Assembly: GCF_900176075.1 (NCBI RefSeq)
Contig: NZ_FWWV01000067.1
Coordinates: 21,462-85,461, forward strand
Source of the DNA: Pasteurella testudinis DSM 23072
GTDB taxonomy: Bacteria; Pseudomonadota; Gammaproteobacteria; Enterobacterales; Pasteurellaceae
Direction of reading: 5' to 3'
Length of the DNA: 64,000 bases
This document shows positions 39,386 through 48,905 of the stretch, piece after piece. Position numbers and translations under genes: made by a program. How positions within the stretch are numbered: position 1 is the first letter of the stretch; each line of letters starts with the position of its first letter. Below the pieces are notes generated by a model. That model was given only the letters and a program-made list of their open reading frames with translations. It was not told the origin of the DNA and made no database searches.

Positions 39386-39764
39386 GATCACTCCCTATGT
39401 TATATTTTTGTTAAAACAACCGATTTAATCGTATTTATCGTTAGACTGATTCATTTATTAGCATAAATAAAGAGATAATGTAAAATGAATTTTCAACAAT
39501 TTAGTCTTTTAACGGACAAATTTAAAGGAACTTTTGGGGAAAATGTTATTTTTTTGTAAAAAATACTATCCAGGTCACATTATAAAAAAAATTTTTAGGT
39601 ATAATTTGAATGGTAGCTTAGCTTGAAATAAAAGCTCGAAATAAAGTTCGTCATGTTCTTGTAAAGCGCATATTTTTCGCCTACATTTAACGGTAAAATA
39701 TTCAATTTACTAACAAAATTATAGTTTATCCTATTATTTTATTTTAAGAAAAGGTCAGGTAGTT
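39386..39764. other. Divergent gltA/sucA control region
   Basis: About 380 AT-rich bases with no gene that I can support. TATAAT at 39600-39605, preceded by a weak -35 region, is the best promoter candidate for sucA, giving a leader of roughly 150 bases. GGTCACAT at 39573-39580 looks like half a CRP site. No terminators or structured RNA were recognised. Confidence 0.5.
39600..39605 (+). promoter_or_regulatory. Candidate -10 element for sucABCD
   Basis: A perfect TATAAT 160 bases before the sucA start codon. The -35 position lacks a good match, which would suit an activated promoter. Confidence 0.45.
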
Positions 39765-42578
39765 ATGCAACAAAACGGTGCGATGCAGGATTGGATCGCC
39801 TCCAGTGCCCTGGGGGGAGCCAACCAGACGTATGTAGAACAAGTCTATGAAGACTATCTTAAAGACCCGCAGAGTGTTGACTCCAGCTGGAAACGGATTT
39901 TTGATACTTGGCCCAAACCGGCGGTTGCCGAACAACCGCACACGCCGGTGCGCGAATACTTCCGCGAATTAGCCCAAGAAAACACCAATAAAACCGGCAC
40001 TCACACCATCATTGATCCGAGTGCCAGCCGCCGCCTTGTGCGGGCATTGCAATATATCAATGCGTTCCGTTATCGCGGGCATCTGCGCGCCGATCTCGAT
40101 CCGCTGAAAATGTGGAAACGTCTTTCCGTACCGAATCTGGATTATCAATTCTACGGTTTGGAAGAGAAGCATTTGGACGAAGAGTTCAATATCGGTAAAT
40201 ATGTATACGAGCGTGAAAATATTACCCTGCGCGAGCTTTCCGAAAAATTGCACGACACTTATTGCAGCACCATCGGGCTGGAATTTATGCACCTGCATAA
40301 TATTGAGATCCGCGACTGGCTACAGCAAAAAATGGAAGCGCGCTTAAACAAACCGCTCTTTAGCGCGGAAGAACAAAAAACCTATCTGCAAGAACTGACC
40401 GCCGCCGAAGGGCTGGAGCGTTATTTGGGCGCGAAATTTCCCGGTGCCAAACGTTTCTCTCTCGAGGGCAGCGACGCCTTTATTCCGCTGATGAAAGAGA
40501 TTATCCGCCACGCCGGAAAATTCGGTGCCAAAGATATTGTGATGGGCATGGCGCACCGTGGGCGACTAAATATGCTGGTCAACGTATTAGGCAAGAAACC
40601 GGCGGAACTATTCGACGAATTCGCCGGCAAACACAACAGCCAAGATCGCACCGGCGACGTGAAATACCATCAAGGCTTCTCATCTAATTTTATGACGGAA
40701 AACGGTCCGGTTCACCTGTCGTTGGCGTTTAACCCGTCGCACTTGGAGATTGTCAGTCCGGTGGTCATCGGCTCTGTCCGCTCCCGTCAAACCCGTCTGC
40801 AAGATGACGAACGCAACAAAGTGTTGGGTATTACCGTACACGGCGACTCCGCCGTCACCGGACAAGGCATTGTACAAGAAACCCTGAATATGTCGTCCAC
40901 CCGCGGTTACACCATCGGCGGCACAATTCGGGTGGTGATCAATAACCGCATCGGTTTCACCACCTCTTACACCGGCGACACCCGTTCCACCGAATATTGT
41001 ACCGATATTGCCAAAATGGTGGACGCACCGGTGATTCATGTCAACGGCGACGATCCCGAAGCGGTGATCTACGCCGCACGCATGGCGGTGGAATACCGTG
41101 CGAAATTTAAAAACGATATTTTCATTGATCTGGTTTCTTACCGCCGCCACGGCCACAACGAAGCGGATGAACCGTCTGCCACCCAGCCGATGATGTACAA
41201 ACAAATCAAAAAGCACCCGACACCGCGCAAAGTCTATGCCGATCGCTTAGTTGCCGAAGGGGTGTTAAGCGACGATCAAACCTTTGAAATGATGAACGGC
41301 TATCGTGATGCTTTGGATAACGGTGAATGCGTGGTGAAAGAGTGGCGCGAGTTGGATCGCAATTCATTGGAATGGATCAACTATCTGGATCACGATTGGA
41401 CGGCACACTACGAAAACCGATTCCCGAAAGAGCGGTTTATCGCCTTGGCGAAGAAAGTCTGCCTCTATCCGGAATCGCACAAACTGCACAATCGGGTGAA
41501 AAAAATCTACGAAGACCGCGAACTGATGGCGGCCGGCGAGAAACCGCTGGATTGGGGTATGGCGGAAATCATGGCGTATGCCACTCTGCTGGACGACGGC
41601 AATGCCATTCGCCTTTCCGGCGAAGATTCAGGACGGGGAACGTTCTTCCACCGTCATGCGGTGCTGCATAACCAAGAAGACGGCACTTACTACATTCCGC
41701 TTGCCAACCTGCATAATCAGCAAGGGCGCTTTGAGGTTTGGGATTCCGTGCTGTCCGAAGAGGCGGTTTTGGCGTATGAATACGGCTATGCCACCTCCGA
41801 TCCGAAAACCTTAGTGATTTGGGAAGCCCAATTCGGCGATTTTGCCAACGTAGCGCAAGTGGTTATCGATCAATTTATCAGCTCCGGCGAACAAAAATGG
41901 GGCAGAATGTGCGGTTTGACCATGTTGCTGCCGCACGGCTACGAAGGTCAAGGCCCTGAACACTCCTCTGCCCGTCTGGAACGCTATCTACAACTGTGCG
42001 CCGAGCAGAATATTCAAGTTTGCGTGCCGTCCACGCCGGCACAGGTTTACCATATGCTGCGCCGTCAAATGATCCGGCCAATGCGCCGCCCGCTGATTGC
42101 GCTGACGCCAAAATCATTGTTGCGTCACCCCTTGGCGATTTCCGAGATGTCGGAACTGCTGGAAGGCACATTCCAACCGGTCTTGGCGGAGTTCGACGAG
42201 CTCAATCCGAAACAGGTGAAACGCGTCGTGCTTTGTGCCGGAAAAATCTATTACGATTTACTGGAAAAACGGCGTGAAAAACAGCAGACCGATGTTGCTT
42301 TGATTCGAGTGGAGCAGCTTTATCCGTATCCGAGCGACGATATGCAAAACGTGCTGAAAGCGTACCAACATGTGAAAGATTTTATCTGGTGTCAGGAAGA
42401 GCCGTTAAATCAAGGGGCGTGGTATTGCAGCCAACATAATTTCCGCACTTCCTTACCGGAAGGCGCCAGTTTGAATTATGTCGGTCGACCGGCTTCCGCT
42501 TCCCCGGCAACCGGCTTTGCTTCTTTGCATAATGCACAGCAAAAAGCCTTGGTCGAAGAAGCATTGATGACCGAATAA
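39765..42578 (+). CDS. sucA: 2-oxoglutarate dehydrogenase E1 component
   Basis: A 937-residue thiamine-diphosphate enzyme that decarboxylates 2-oxoglutarate and transfers the succinyl group to the lipoyl arm of SucB. The N-terminal DWIASSALGGANQTYVEQVY is the E2-binding helix of SucA; DIVMGMAHRGRLNMLVNVLG near residue 255 and HNEADEPSATQP near residue 463 belong to the cofactor-binding domains; the transketolase-like pyrimidine domain and a C-terminal domain follow. Length matches E. coli SucA (933). First gene of sucABCD. Confidence 0.98.
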   Translation: MQQNGAMQDWIASSALGGANQTYVEQVYEDYLKDPQSVDSSWKRIFDTWPKPAVAEQPHTPVREYFRELAQENTNKTGTHTIIDPSASRRLVRALQYINAFRYRGHLRADLDPLKMWKRLSVPNLDYQFYGLEEKHLDEEFNIGKYVYERENITLRELSEKLHDTYCSTIGLEFMHLHNIEIRDWLQQKMEARLNKPLFSAEEQKTYLQELTAAEGLERYLGAKFPGAKRFSLEGSDAFIPLMKEIIRHAGKFGAKDIVMGMAHRGRLNMLVNVLGKKPAELFDEFAGKHNSQDRTGDVKYHQGFSSNFMTENGPVHLSLAFNPSHLEIVSPVVIGSVRSRQTRLQDDERNKVLGITVHGDSAVTGQGIVQETLNMSSTRGYTIGGTIRVVINNRIGFTTSYTGDTRSTEYCTDIAKMVDAPVIHVNGDDPEAVIYAARMAVEYRAKFKNDIFIDLVSYRRHGHNEADEPSATQPMMYKQIKKHPTPRKVYADRLVAEGVLSDDQTFEMMNGYRDALDNGECVVKEWRELDRNSLEWINYLDHDWTAHYENRFPKERFIALAKKVCLYPESHKLHNRVKKIYEDRELMAAGEKPLDWGMAEIMAYATLLDDGNAIRLSGEDSGRGTFFHRHAVLHNQEDGTYYIPLANLHNQQGRFEVWDSVLSEEAVLAYEYGYATSDPKTLVIWEAQFGDFANVAQVVIDQFISSGEQKWGRMCGLTMLLPHGYEGQGPEHSSARLERYLQLCAEQNIQVCVPSTPAQVYHMLRRQMIRPMRRPLIALTPKSLLRHPLAISEMSELLEGTFQPVLAEFDELNPKQVKRVVLCAGKIYYDLLEKRREKQQTDVALIRVEQLYPYPSDDMQNVLKAYQHVKDFIWCQEEPLNQGAWYCSQHNFRTSLPEGASLNYVGRPASASPATGFASLHNAQQKALVEEALMTE

Positions 42579-42643
42579 TCAAATTCGACAAATTGATTGA
42601 AGCATGAATTAAACAGTTAATTACATATTGGAAGGAAATAAAT

Positions 42644-43861
42644 ATGAGCAGCATTGATATCTTAACCCCTGTTTTACCCGAATCCGTCGCTGATGCCACC
42701 GTTGCTACCTGGCATAAAAAAATCGGCGACAGTGTCAGCCGCGATGAAATTATTGTCGAAATCGAAACCGATAAAGTCGTTTTGGAAGTACCGGCCTCGG
42801 AAGACGGCGTGATTGAATCCATTCTGCAAGACGAAGGCGCCACCGTGGTCAGCAGCCAGCTTTTAGGCAAATTGCTGCCGGTTTCTACCGCAGGTACGGT
42901 AACCAAAGATACCATTTCCGCGCCGGCTACAACACCGGCGGAACGCCAAAGTGCGGTTTTAAGCACCGAGAGCAGCGATTCCCACGACAATTTAAGCCCG
43001 TCGGTACGCCGCTTACTGGCAGAAAACAATATTGACTCCAGCGATATCAAAGGTTCCGGCGTCGGCGGCCGAATCACCCGTGAAGATATTGATGCCTATC
43101 TTGCCAAACAGGCCTCAGCCGTACATAAAGACGGTACCGACAGCTCGGTAGCATTGGCGAACCGCAGTGAAAAACGCGTGCCGATGACCCGCTTGCGCAA
43201 ACGGGTTGCCGAGCGCCTGCTGGAAGCCAAAAACAGCACCGCCATGTTGACCACCTTTAATGAAGTGGATATGTCGCCGATTATGCAGCTGCGCAAAACC
43301 TACGGTGAAAAATTTGAAAAACGCAACAATGTACGCTTGGGCTTTATGTCGTTCTACATCAAGGCGGTGGTCGAAGCGCTGAAGCGCTATCCGGAAGTCA
43401 ATGCGTCGATTGACGGCGAAGATATTGTTTATCATAACTATTTTGATATCAGTATCGCCGTTTCCACACCGCGCGGTCTGGTGACACCGGTGTTGAAAAA
43501 TTGCGATAAACTCTCAATGGGCGAAATCGAACAACAGATCAAAGAACTGGCGGAAAAAGGGCGTGACGGCAAACTGACGGTGGAAGATTTGACCGGCGGC
43601 AACTTCACCATCACCAACGGCGGTGTATTCGGTTCGCTGATGTCTACGCCGATCATCAACCCGCCGCAAAGTGCCATTTTAGGTATGCACGCGATCAAAG
43701 AGCGCCCGATTGCCCTAGACGGACAGGTGGTGATTCGCCCGATGATGTATCTTGCGCTGTCATACGATCACCGCTTGATCGACGGACGCGAGTCGGTTGG
43801 TTTCTTGGTGACGATTAAAGAGTTATTGGAAGATCCGACACGGATTCTGTTGGAAATTTAA
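42644..43861 (+). CDS. sucB: 2-oxoglutarate dehydrogenase E2, dihydrolipoyl succinyltransferase
   Basis: A 405-residue core enzyme. The lipoyl domain (1-77) has [13 protein letters not shown] with lipoylated Lys44. After an Ala/Thr-rich linker that contains an uptake signal, the E3-binding domain covers about 108-142 ([15 protein letters not shown]). The catalytic domain ends with [17 protein letters not shown], holding the active-site His and Asp. E3 (lpd) is not in this window. The gene lies 65 bases after sucA with GGAAGG before the ATG. Confidence 0.98.
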   Translation: MSSIDILTPVLPESVADATVATWHKKIGDSVSRDEIIVEIETDKVVLEVPASEDGVIESILQDEGATVVSSQLLGKLLPVSTAGTVTKDTISAPATTPAERQSAVLSTESSDSHDNLSPSVRRLLAENNIDSSDIKGSGVGGRITREDIDAYLAKQASAVHKDGTDSSVALANRSEKRVPMTRLRKRVAERLLEAKNSTAMLTTFNEVDMSPIMQLRKTYGEKFEKRNNVRLGFMSFYIKAVVEALKRYPEVNASIDGEDIVYHNYFDISIAVSTPRGLVTPVLKNCDKLSMGEIEQQIKELAEKGRDGKLTVEDLTGGNFTITNGGVFGSLMSTPIINPPQSAILGMHAIKERPIALDGQVVIRPMMYLALSYDHRLIDGRESVGFLVTIKELLEDPTRILLEI

Positions 43862-43880
43862 CCCGCCGTCAATATAACAC

Positions 43881-43901
43881 GGGGCGGTAGCATGCCGCCC
43901 C
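43881..43901 (+). other. GC-rich hairpin between sucB and sucC
   Basis: GGGGCGG (43881-43887) pairs with CCGCCCC (43895-43901), loop of 7, without T run. It could stabilise the upstream sucAB mRNA 3' end, in the way REP elements do, rather than terminate transcription. Confidence 0.6.
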
Positions 43902-43953
43902 TCAAACCCGCTATTATTTATACACAAACGGACTATACGGATAAGGACGAACA

Positions 43954-45120
43954 ATGAACTTGCATGAATACCAAAGTAAACAAATCTTTGCCGATTATCA
44001 AATCCCCGTTCCCACCGGTTATGCCTGCCAAAATTTAACACAACTGCTCGACGCAGCCAAAAAATTGGGCGGCGACACTTGGGTTGCCAAATGTCAGGTT
44101 CATGCAGGCGGACGCGGCAAAGCCGGCGGCGTCAAACTGGTCAAAAGCGAAGCGGAAATCAGTGCGTTTGCGCAACAATGGTTCGGCAAACGCTTAATCA
44201 CCTTCCAAACCGATAAAAACGGACAACCGGTCAATACCATCTATCTTGAGCAGTGCTCCCCTTTCAAAAAAGAGCTGTACCTCAGCGCGGTTTTGGATCG
44301 CAGTTCGCAAAGCGTGGTGGTAATGGCCTCGACCGAAGGCGGTATGGATATCGAAGAAGTCGCGGAAAAAACCCCTGAATTACTGCATAAAATCAGCCTG
44401 GATCCGCTGTTGGGCGGCATGCCGTATCAGGGACGGCAGCTGGCATTCAAGCTGGGATTAAAAGGCGATCAAGTTAAACAGTTCAGCCATATTTTCACTC
44501 AACTGGCGAAATTGTTCGTAGAAAAAGATTTGGCGCTGGTGGAGGTCAATCCGTTGGTGATTTTAGACAACGATCAACTGCTCTGCCTCGATGCCAAAAT
44601 CGTTACCGACAGTAACGCTGCTTACCGCCACCCCGATTTGCAAGCCATGCAAGATCCGAGCCAAGAAGATCCGCGTGAAGCACTGGCGGAACAATGGCAA
44701 CTCAACTATGTGGCATTGGACGGCAATATCGGCTGCATGGTCAACGGCGCAGGTTTGGCGATGGGAACGATGGATATTATCAAATTGCACGGCGGCCAGC
44801 CGGCCAACTTCCTCGATGTCGGCGGTGGCGCCACCAAAGAGCGAGTTGCCGAAGCATTTAAAATCATTTTGTCCGACAACGCAGTAAAAGCGGTATTGGT
44901 CAATATTTTCGGCGGAATCGTACGCTGTGATTTAATCGCCAACGGTATTATCGACGCCGTGAATGAAGTGGGCGTGGCAATTCCGGTCGTGGTTCGTCTG
45001 GAAGGCAACAATGCGCCGTTGGGTAGAGAGATTTTAGCCAAGAGCGGTCTGAATATTATCGCCGCCAACAGTTTAACAGATGCCGCCAAACAAGTGGTTG
45101 CCGCAGCGGAGGACAAATAA
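43954..45120 (+). CDS. sucC: Succinyl-CoA synthetase (ADP-forming), beta subunit
   Basis: A 388-residue ATP-grasp subunit, the same length as E. coli Suc[21 protein letters not shown] at the start, [17 protein letters not shown] near residue 46 and [20 protein letters not shown] (near residue 262) are characteristic; the last is followed by [11 protein letters not shown], the CoA-ligase motif. It binds nucleotide and couples succinyl-CoA to ATP formation. The stop is directly followed by the sucD start (TAAATG). Confidence 0.98.
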   Translation: MNLHEYQSKQIFADYQIPVPTGYACQNLTQLLDAAKKLGGDTWVAKCQVHAGGRGKAGGVKLVKSEAEISAFAQQWFGKRLITFQTDKNGQPVNTIYLEQCSPFKKELYLSAVLDRSSQSVVVMASTEGGMDIEEVAEKTPELLHKISLDPLLGGMPYQGRQLAFKLGLKGDQVKQFSHIFTQLAKLFVEKDLALVEVNPLVILDNDQLLCLDAKIVTDSNAAYRHPDLQAMQDPSQEDPREALAEQWQLNYVALDGNIGCMVNGAGLAMGTMDIIKLHGGQPANFLDVGGGATKERVAEAFKIILSDNAVKAVLVNIFGGIVRCDLIANGIIDAVNEVGVAIPVVVRLEGNNAPLGREILAKSGLNIIAANSLTDAAKQVVAAAEDK

Positions 45121-45990
45121 ATGTCTATTTTAATTGATAAAAATACTAAAGTGATCTGTCAAGGCTTCACCGGCGGACAAGGTACGTTCCATTCCGAACA
45201 GGCCCTTGCCTACGGCACACAACTGGTCGGTGGCACTTCGCCCGGCAAAGGCGGATCCACCCATCTGGGCTTGCCGGTATTCGATACCGTGGCGCAAGCG
45301 GTGCAAGCGACCGGCGCAACCGCCAGTGTGATTTATGTGCCGGCGCCGGGCTGTAAAGATGCCATTTTAGAAGCGATTGATGCCGGAATTCAACTGATCG
45401 TCTGTATCACCGAAGGGATTCCGACCTTGGATATGTTGGCGGTGAAACAGAAACTCAATCAAACCGGCGTGCGCATGATCGGTCCGAACTGTCCGGGTGT
45501 GATCACCCCTGACGAATGTAAAATCGGTATCATGCCGGGCAATATTCACAAGAAAGGCAAAGTGGGAATCGTTTCCCGTTCCGGCACACTCACCTATGAA
45601 GCGGTGAAACAGACCACCGACTGCGGATTGGGGCAATCCAGCTGTGTCGGGATCGGCGGTGATCCGATCCCCGGTTCGAGCTTTATCGATATTTTAGCGC
45701 TGTTCGAACAAGATCCGGAAACCGAAGCGATTGTGATGATCGGCGAAATCGGCGGCTCAGCGGAAGAAGAGGCTGCGGCGTACATTAAACAACACGTCAG
45801 CAAACCGGTGGTGTCCTATATTGCCGGCGTCACCGCCCCGAAAGGAAAACGCATGGGACACGCCGGCGCAATCATCAGCGGCGGCAAAGGCACTGCCGAT
45901 GAAAAATTCGCTGCGCTTGAAGCTGCCGGTGTCACTACCGTCCGCAGCTTGGCGGAGATTGGCACGGCGTTGCTGAAAGTGATAAAATAG
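45121..45990 (+). CDS. sucD: Succinyl-CoA synthetase (ADP-forming), alpha subunit
   Basis: A 289-residue subunit. [17 protein letters not shown] near residue 13 binds Co[19 protein letters not shown] is conserved, and [17 protein letters not shown] carries the histidine (His247) that is phosphorylated in the reaction. It has the family length and abuts sucC with no gap. Last gene of the suc operon, followed by a terminator. Confidence 0.98.
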   Translation: MSILIDKNTKVICQGFTGGQGTFHSEQALAYGTQLVGGTSPGKGGSTHLGLPVFDTVAQAVQATGATASVIYVPAPGCKDAILEAIDAGIQLIVCITEGIPTLDMLAVKQKLNQTGVRMIGPNCPGVITPDECKIGIMPGNIHKKGKVGIVSRSGTLTYEAVKQTTDCGLGQSSCVGIGGDPIPGSSFIDILALFEQDPETEAIVMIGEIGGSAEEEAAAYIKQHVSKPVVSYIAGVTAPKGKRMGHAGAIISGGKGTADEKFAALEAAGVTTVRSLAEIGTALLKVIK

Positions 45991-46017
45991 TCGCTAATCA
46001 AGCGGCTCATTCGATGC

Positions 46018-46046
46018 AAAAAAGCGGATTTTATATCCGCTTTTTC
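46018..46046. terminator. Terminator between convergent sucD and mreD
   Basis: AAAAAGCGGAT (46019-46029) pairs with ATCCGCTTTTT (46035-46045), loop TTTAT. A and T runs on the arms make it suitable for termination in both directions. Confidence 0.9.
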
Positions 46047-46064
46047 ACTGCATAATGCCGACTG

Positions 46065-46553
46065 TTAGCGCAAACTGAACTTCCGTCTTAAGGTACGCAG
46101 CAATAAAAATACCCAAGGCCAGAGTATGCCGCTAAACAGCGCTCCCAGTAATTCTTGTGAACTGAAGTGGGCGCTATGCATAAAGAGTTCGATTAAAAAG
46201 ATACTGGTATGGATCACAATCACCACAATAATGACCAACATGCTTTGCAGCCATAATGACAGATTACGCAAAACCAAGTGATTAGAGGCAATCAAATAAG
46301 CGAAAATCGACAATACCAAGGCGTGTACGCCGAGAATCGACCCCAAACTCAAATCCCAAATCAAACCGACCACAAACGACCAGCCGATGCTGATCTTATT
46401 CGGAATCGCCAACACCCAATACAACAAGACCAATACCAACCAGGACGGTCTCAGCCCTTGAAATTCGGCTGACCACGGGGTAATTTCCATCACCAAAGCA
46501 ACCAAAAAGGTACACACCACCATCAACAATTGCAAAATCCAGTTGCCTTTCAT
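46065..46553 (-). CDS. mreD: Rod shape-determining protein MreD
   Basis: A 162-residue inner-membrane protein with five hydrophobic segments. LRPSWLVLVLLYWVLAIPNKI near residue 32 (given in parts) and GLIWDLSLGSILGVHAL near residue 65 are family features. It works with MreB and MreC in the elongation machinery. The start overlaps the mreC stop (TAATG at 46551-46555). Confidence 0.93.
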   Translation of the reverse strand: MKGNWILQLLMVVCTFLVALVMEITPWSAEFQGLRPSWLVLVLLYWVLAIPNKISIGWSFVVGLIWDLSLGSILGVHALVLSIFAYLIASNHLVLRNLSLWLQSMLVIIVVIVIHTSIFLIELFMHSAHFSSQELLGALFSGILWPWVFLLLRTLRRKFSLR

Positions 46554-47599
46554 TATTGGTTCTCCTCAGTCAGGGCATCTTGCTGCTGTTGGTTGGCATC
46601 CGCCGGTGCCAGTTCCTCACTCGTCGAATTGGCTACTTCCTCCGAATTCAAATTAATCTGCTCTTTAATATTTTTATTCCCGTCAGGGCTCAACAGCTCA
46701 TCTTGTCGAGTCAGCAAACGCTGGCGCACGGTATTGCGCACATCTTCCGGCGAAAGGGATTGCGGGCGGTGTAATTCATCATTCACCGGCCATAGCAGTA
46801 ACAGATAGCGCAAACGCTCCAGCGATGCCAACGGCTTGGCGGAGATCATCGCAAAATAGTTTTGTTTGTCAGTGGATACCGAATCGACGATTGCCACCGG
46901 ATAGCCTTCCGGAAAACGCCCGCCCAAACCCGATGTCACCAGCAGATCACCTTTTACAATATCGACCGAGTGCGGTACGTTATCCAGTTGCAGTTCGTCG
47001 CCCCGTCCCGTGCCGCTGGCAATCAGGCGCACGTCATTACGCAACACCTGCAACGGAATCGAGTGCGTCACATCGGTAATCAGCAACACCCGACTGGTGG
47101 TTGCCCCCACTGAAGTCACCTGCCCGACCACGCCTTTTTCGTCAATCACCGGCTGACCGACAAACACGCCGTCGCGACTGCCTTGATTGATCACCACTTG
47201 TTGCCGATAAATATCCGATTCGGTGGTCAGCACTTCGGCAATTTTTTTATATTCGTCGTAACGTAACGGTGAATTGAGCAATAAGCGCAAACGCTGGTTT
47301 TCAACTTTGAGTTGATCGAGCAATAACAGATCGGCATTTTTTTCGCGTAACTGCTCTTTTAAAACCCGATTTTCAATCTGTAATTTAGAGGTATCGGCAA
47401 GGTTATCGGACACGCCGTCCAGCACCGAACGGGGAATATTGGCGAAATAAAACAGACCGCTAATGGAGGTTTCCATTAGACTGCGCAGTTGAATCATGCC
47501 ACTGCTGCGACCATCGCCTATCATCAATAGAATCGATGCCACAATGGCTAAAATCAGACGGATTCCTAAAGGCGGAGCTTTAGAAAAAATTGGTTTCAT
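46553..47599 (-). CDS. mreC: Rod shape-determining protein MreC
   Basis: A 348-residue bitopic protein. One N-terminal membrane helix (about 11-28) is followed by a coiled coil (about 65-115) and the periplasmic beta domains (VVINQGSRDGVFVGQPVIDE near residue 133). The C-terminal 60 residues form a Gln/Glu/Asn-rich tail, longer than in minimal MreC proteins but present in other gamma-proteobacteria. MreC organises the PBP2-RodA elongasome on the outer face of the inner membrane. Upstream is a 72-base gap holding a hairpin. Confidence 0.95.
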   Translation of the reverse strand: MKPIFSKAPPLGIRLILAIVASILLMIGDGRSSGMIQLRSLMETSISGLFYFANIPRSVLDGVSDNLADTSKLQIENRVLKEQLREKNADLLLLDQLKVENQRLRLLLNSPLRYDEYKKIAEVLTTESDIYRQQVVINQGSRDGVFVGQPVIDEKGVVGQVTSVGATTSRVLLITDVTHSIPLQVLRNDVRLIASGTGRGDELQLDNVPHSVDIVKGDLLVTSGLGGRFPEGYPVAIVDSVSTDKQNYFAMISAKPLASLERLRYLLLLWPVNDELHRPQSLSPEDVRNTVRQRLLTRQDELLSPDGNKNIKEQINLNSEEVANSTSEELAPADANQQQQDALTEENQ

Positions 47600-47614
47600 G
47601 CAGATTACTCTAAA

Positions 47615-47648
47615 AAGTGGCGGTTTTAATCGGTTTAAAACCGCACTT
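47615..47648 (-). other. Hairpin built on an uptake signal between mreB and mreC
   Basis: GCGGTTTTA (47620-47628) pairs with TAAAACCGC (47636-47644). The right arm continues into a full uptake signal and the left arm is an uptake signal with one extra G. Possibly a partial terminator that lowers mreCD relative to mreB. Confidence 0.55.
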
Positions 47649-47671
47649 GTGAAAAAAGAAGAGTGTCGCGA

Positions 47672-48721
47672 TTAATCGTCGCTAAAGATGTCACCACCGT
47701 GCATATCAATCATATCCAACGCTTCGCCACCGCCGCGCGCCACACAAGTCAGTGGATCTTCCGCCACAATCACCGGTACGCCGGATTCTCTGGACAGTAG
47801 CGTATCAATATTCGGCATTAATGCACCGCCGCCGGTCAACACCATACCCCGTTCGAAAATATCGGCAGCCAATTCCGGCGGACAAGACTCAAGTGCGGTA
47901 CGCACCGCAGTCACAATACCGCTTAACGGCTGCTGAATCGCTTCCAACACATCACGCGAGGTCAGTTTAAAGGTACGCGGTGCACCTTCGGCTAAATTAT
48001 GCCCGTGAACTTCAATCTCTTTCACTTCATCGTTTTCATCAATAAACGCCGTGCCGATCTCTTGTTTGATCCGTTCCGCCGTTGCTTCCCCGATGGAAGA
48101 ACCGAAAGTACGGCGTACATAGGCGATAATCGCTTCATCAAAACGGTCACCGCCGATTCTGACGGAAGAAGAATAGACCACCCCGTTTAAGGAGATCACC
48201 GCCACTTCGGTCGTACCGCCGCCAATGTCGATAACCATCGAACCGGTTGCCGTCGAAACCGGCAGTTTCGCCCCGATTGCCGCCGCCATCGGCTCTTCAA
48301 TCAAATAGACTTCACGCGCGCCGGCGCCGATTGCCGATTCTTTAATCGCACGGCGCTCCACTTGAGTTGCACCGGCAGGCACACACACCAGTACACGCGG
48401 ACTCGGACGCATAAAATTATTGCGGTGTACTTGTTTGATGAAATACTGCAACATTTTTTCCGTCACAAAGAAATCGGCGATCACGCCGTCTTTCATCGGA
48501 CGAATCGCCGCAATACTTTTCGGGGTACGCCCCAACATCATTTTGGCTTCACGCCCGACGGCGGCAATGCTTTTTAAAGAGCCGACACGATCTTGGCGGA
48601 TCGCAACCACAGAGGGTTCGTCAAGCACAATGCCTTGACCTTTCACATAAATAAGGGTGTTGGCGGTGCCTAAATCGATAGAAAGATCATTGGAAAACAG
48701 ACCACGAATTTTTTTAAACAT
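47672..48721 (-). CDS. mreB: Rod shape-determining protein MreB
   Basis: A 349-residue bacterial actin. [20 protein letters not shown] near residue 14 is the phosphate-1 motif, [16 protein letters not shown] near 165 the phosphate-2 motif, and [15 protein letters not shown] near 290 the adenosine motif. The N-terminal [13 protein letters not shown] is the short membrane-binding helix. It polymerises under the inner membrane and directs side-wall synthesis. First gene of mreBCD. Confidence 0.98.
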   Translation of the reverse strand: MFKKIRGLFSNDLSIDLGTANTLIYVKGQGIVLDEPSVVAIRQDRVGSLKSIAAVGREAKMMLGRTPKSIAAIRPMKDGVIADFFVTEKMLQYFIKQVHRNNFMRPSPRVLVCVPAGATQVERRAIKESAIGAGAREVYLIEEPMAAAIGAKLPVSTATGSMVIDIGGGTTEVAVISLNGVVYSSSVRIGGDRFDEAIIAYVRRTFGSSIGEATAERIKQEIGTAFIDENDEVKEIEVHGHNLAEGAPRTFKLTSRDVLEAIQQPLSGIVTAVRTALESCPPELAADIFERGMVLTGGGALMPNIDTLLSRESGVPVIVAEDPLTCVARGGGEALDMIDMHGGDIFSDD

Positions 48722-48825
48722 AATGATTCCGATTAGAAAAGGGGGTTAAGCCGACAGAGGCGAAAAAATTGTGCTAAATGTACCAAAAAACAGGGAGCTT
48801 CACAACTTGAAATCACGCCCAACGT

Positions 48826-48852
48826 AAAAAGCCTCTCCAAAGCGAGAGGCTT
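48826..48852 (-). terminator. Terminator after uvrA
   Basis: AAGCCTCTC (48829-48837) pairs with GAGAGGCTT (48844-48852), loop of 6. Reading leftward it continues into TTTTT before AC. It lies 54 bases past the uvrA stop. Confidence 0.88.
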
Positions 48853-48905
48853 GATAGCGGAACAAAATACGCTTTTGCCATTTTGCATGGCTAAACCGCA
48901 CTTTG

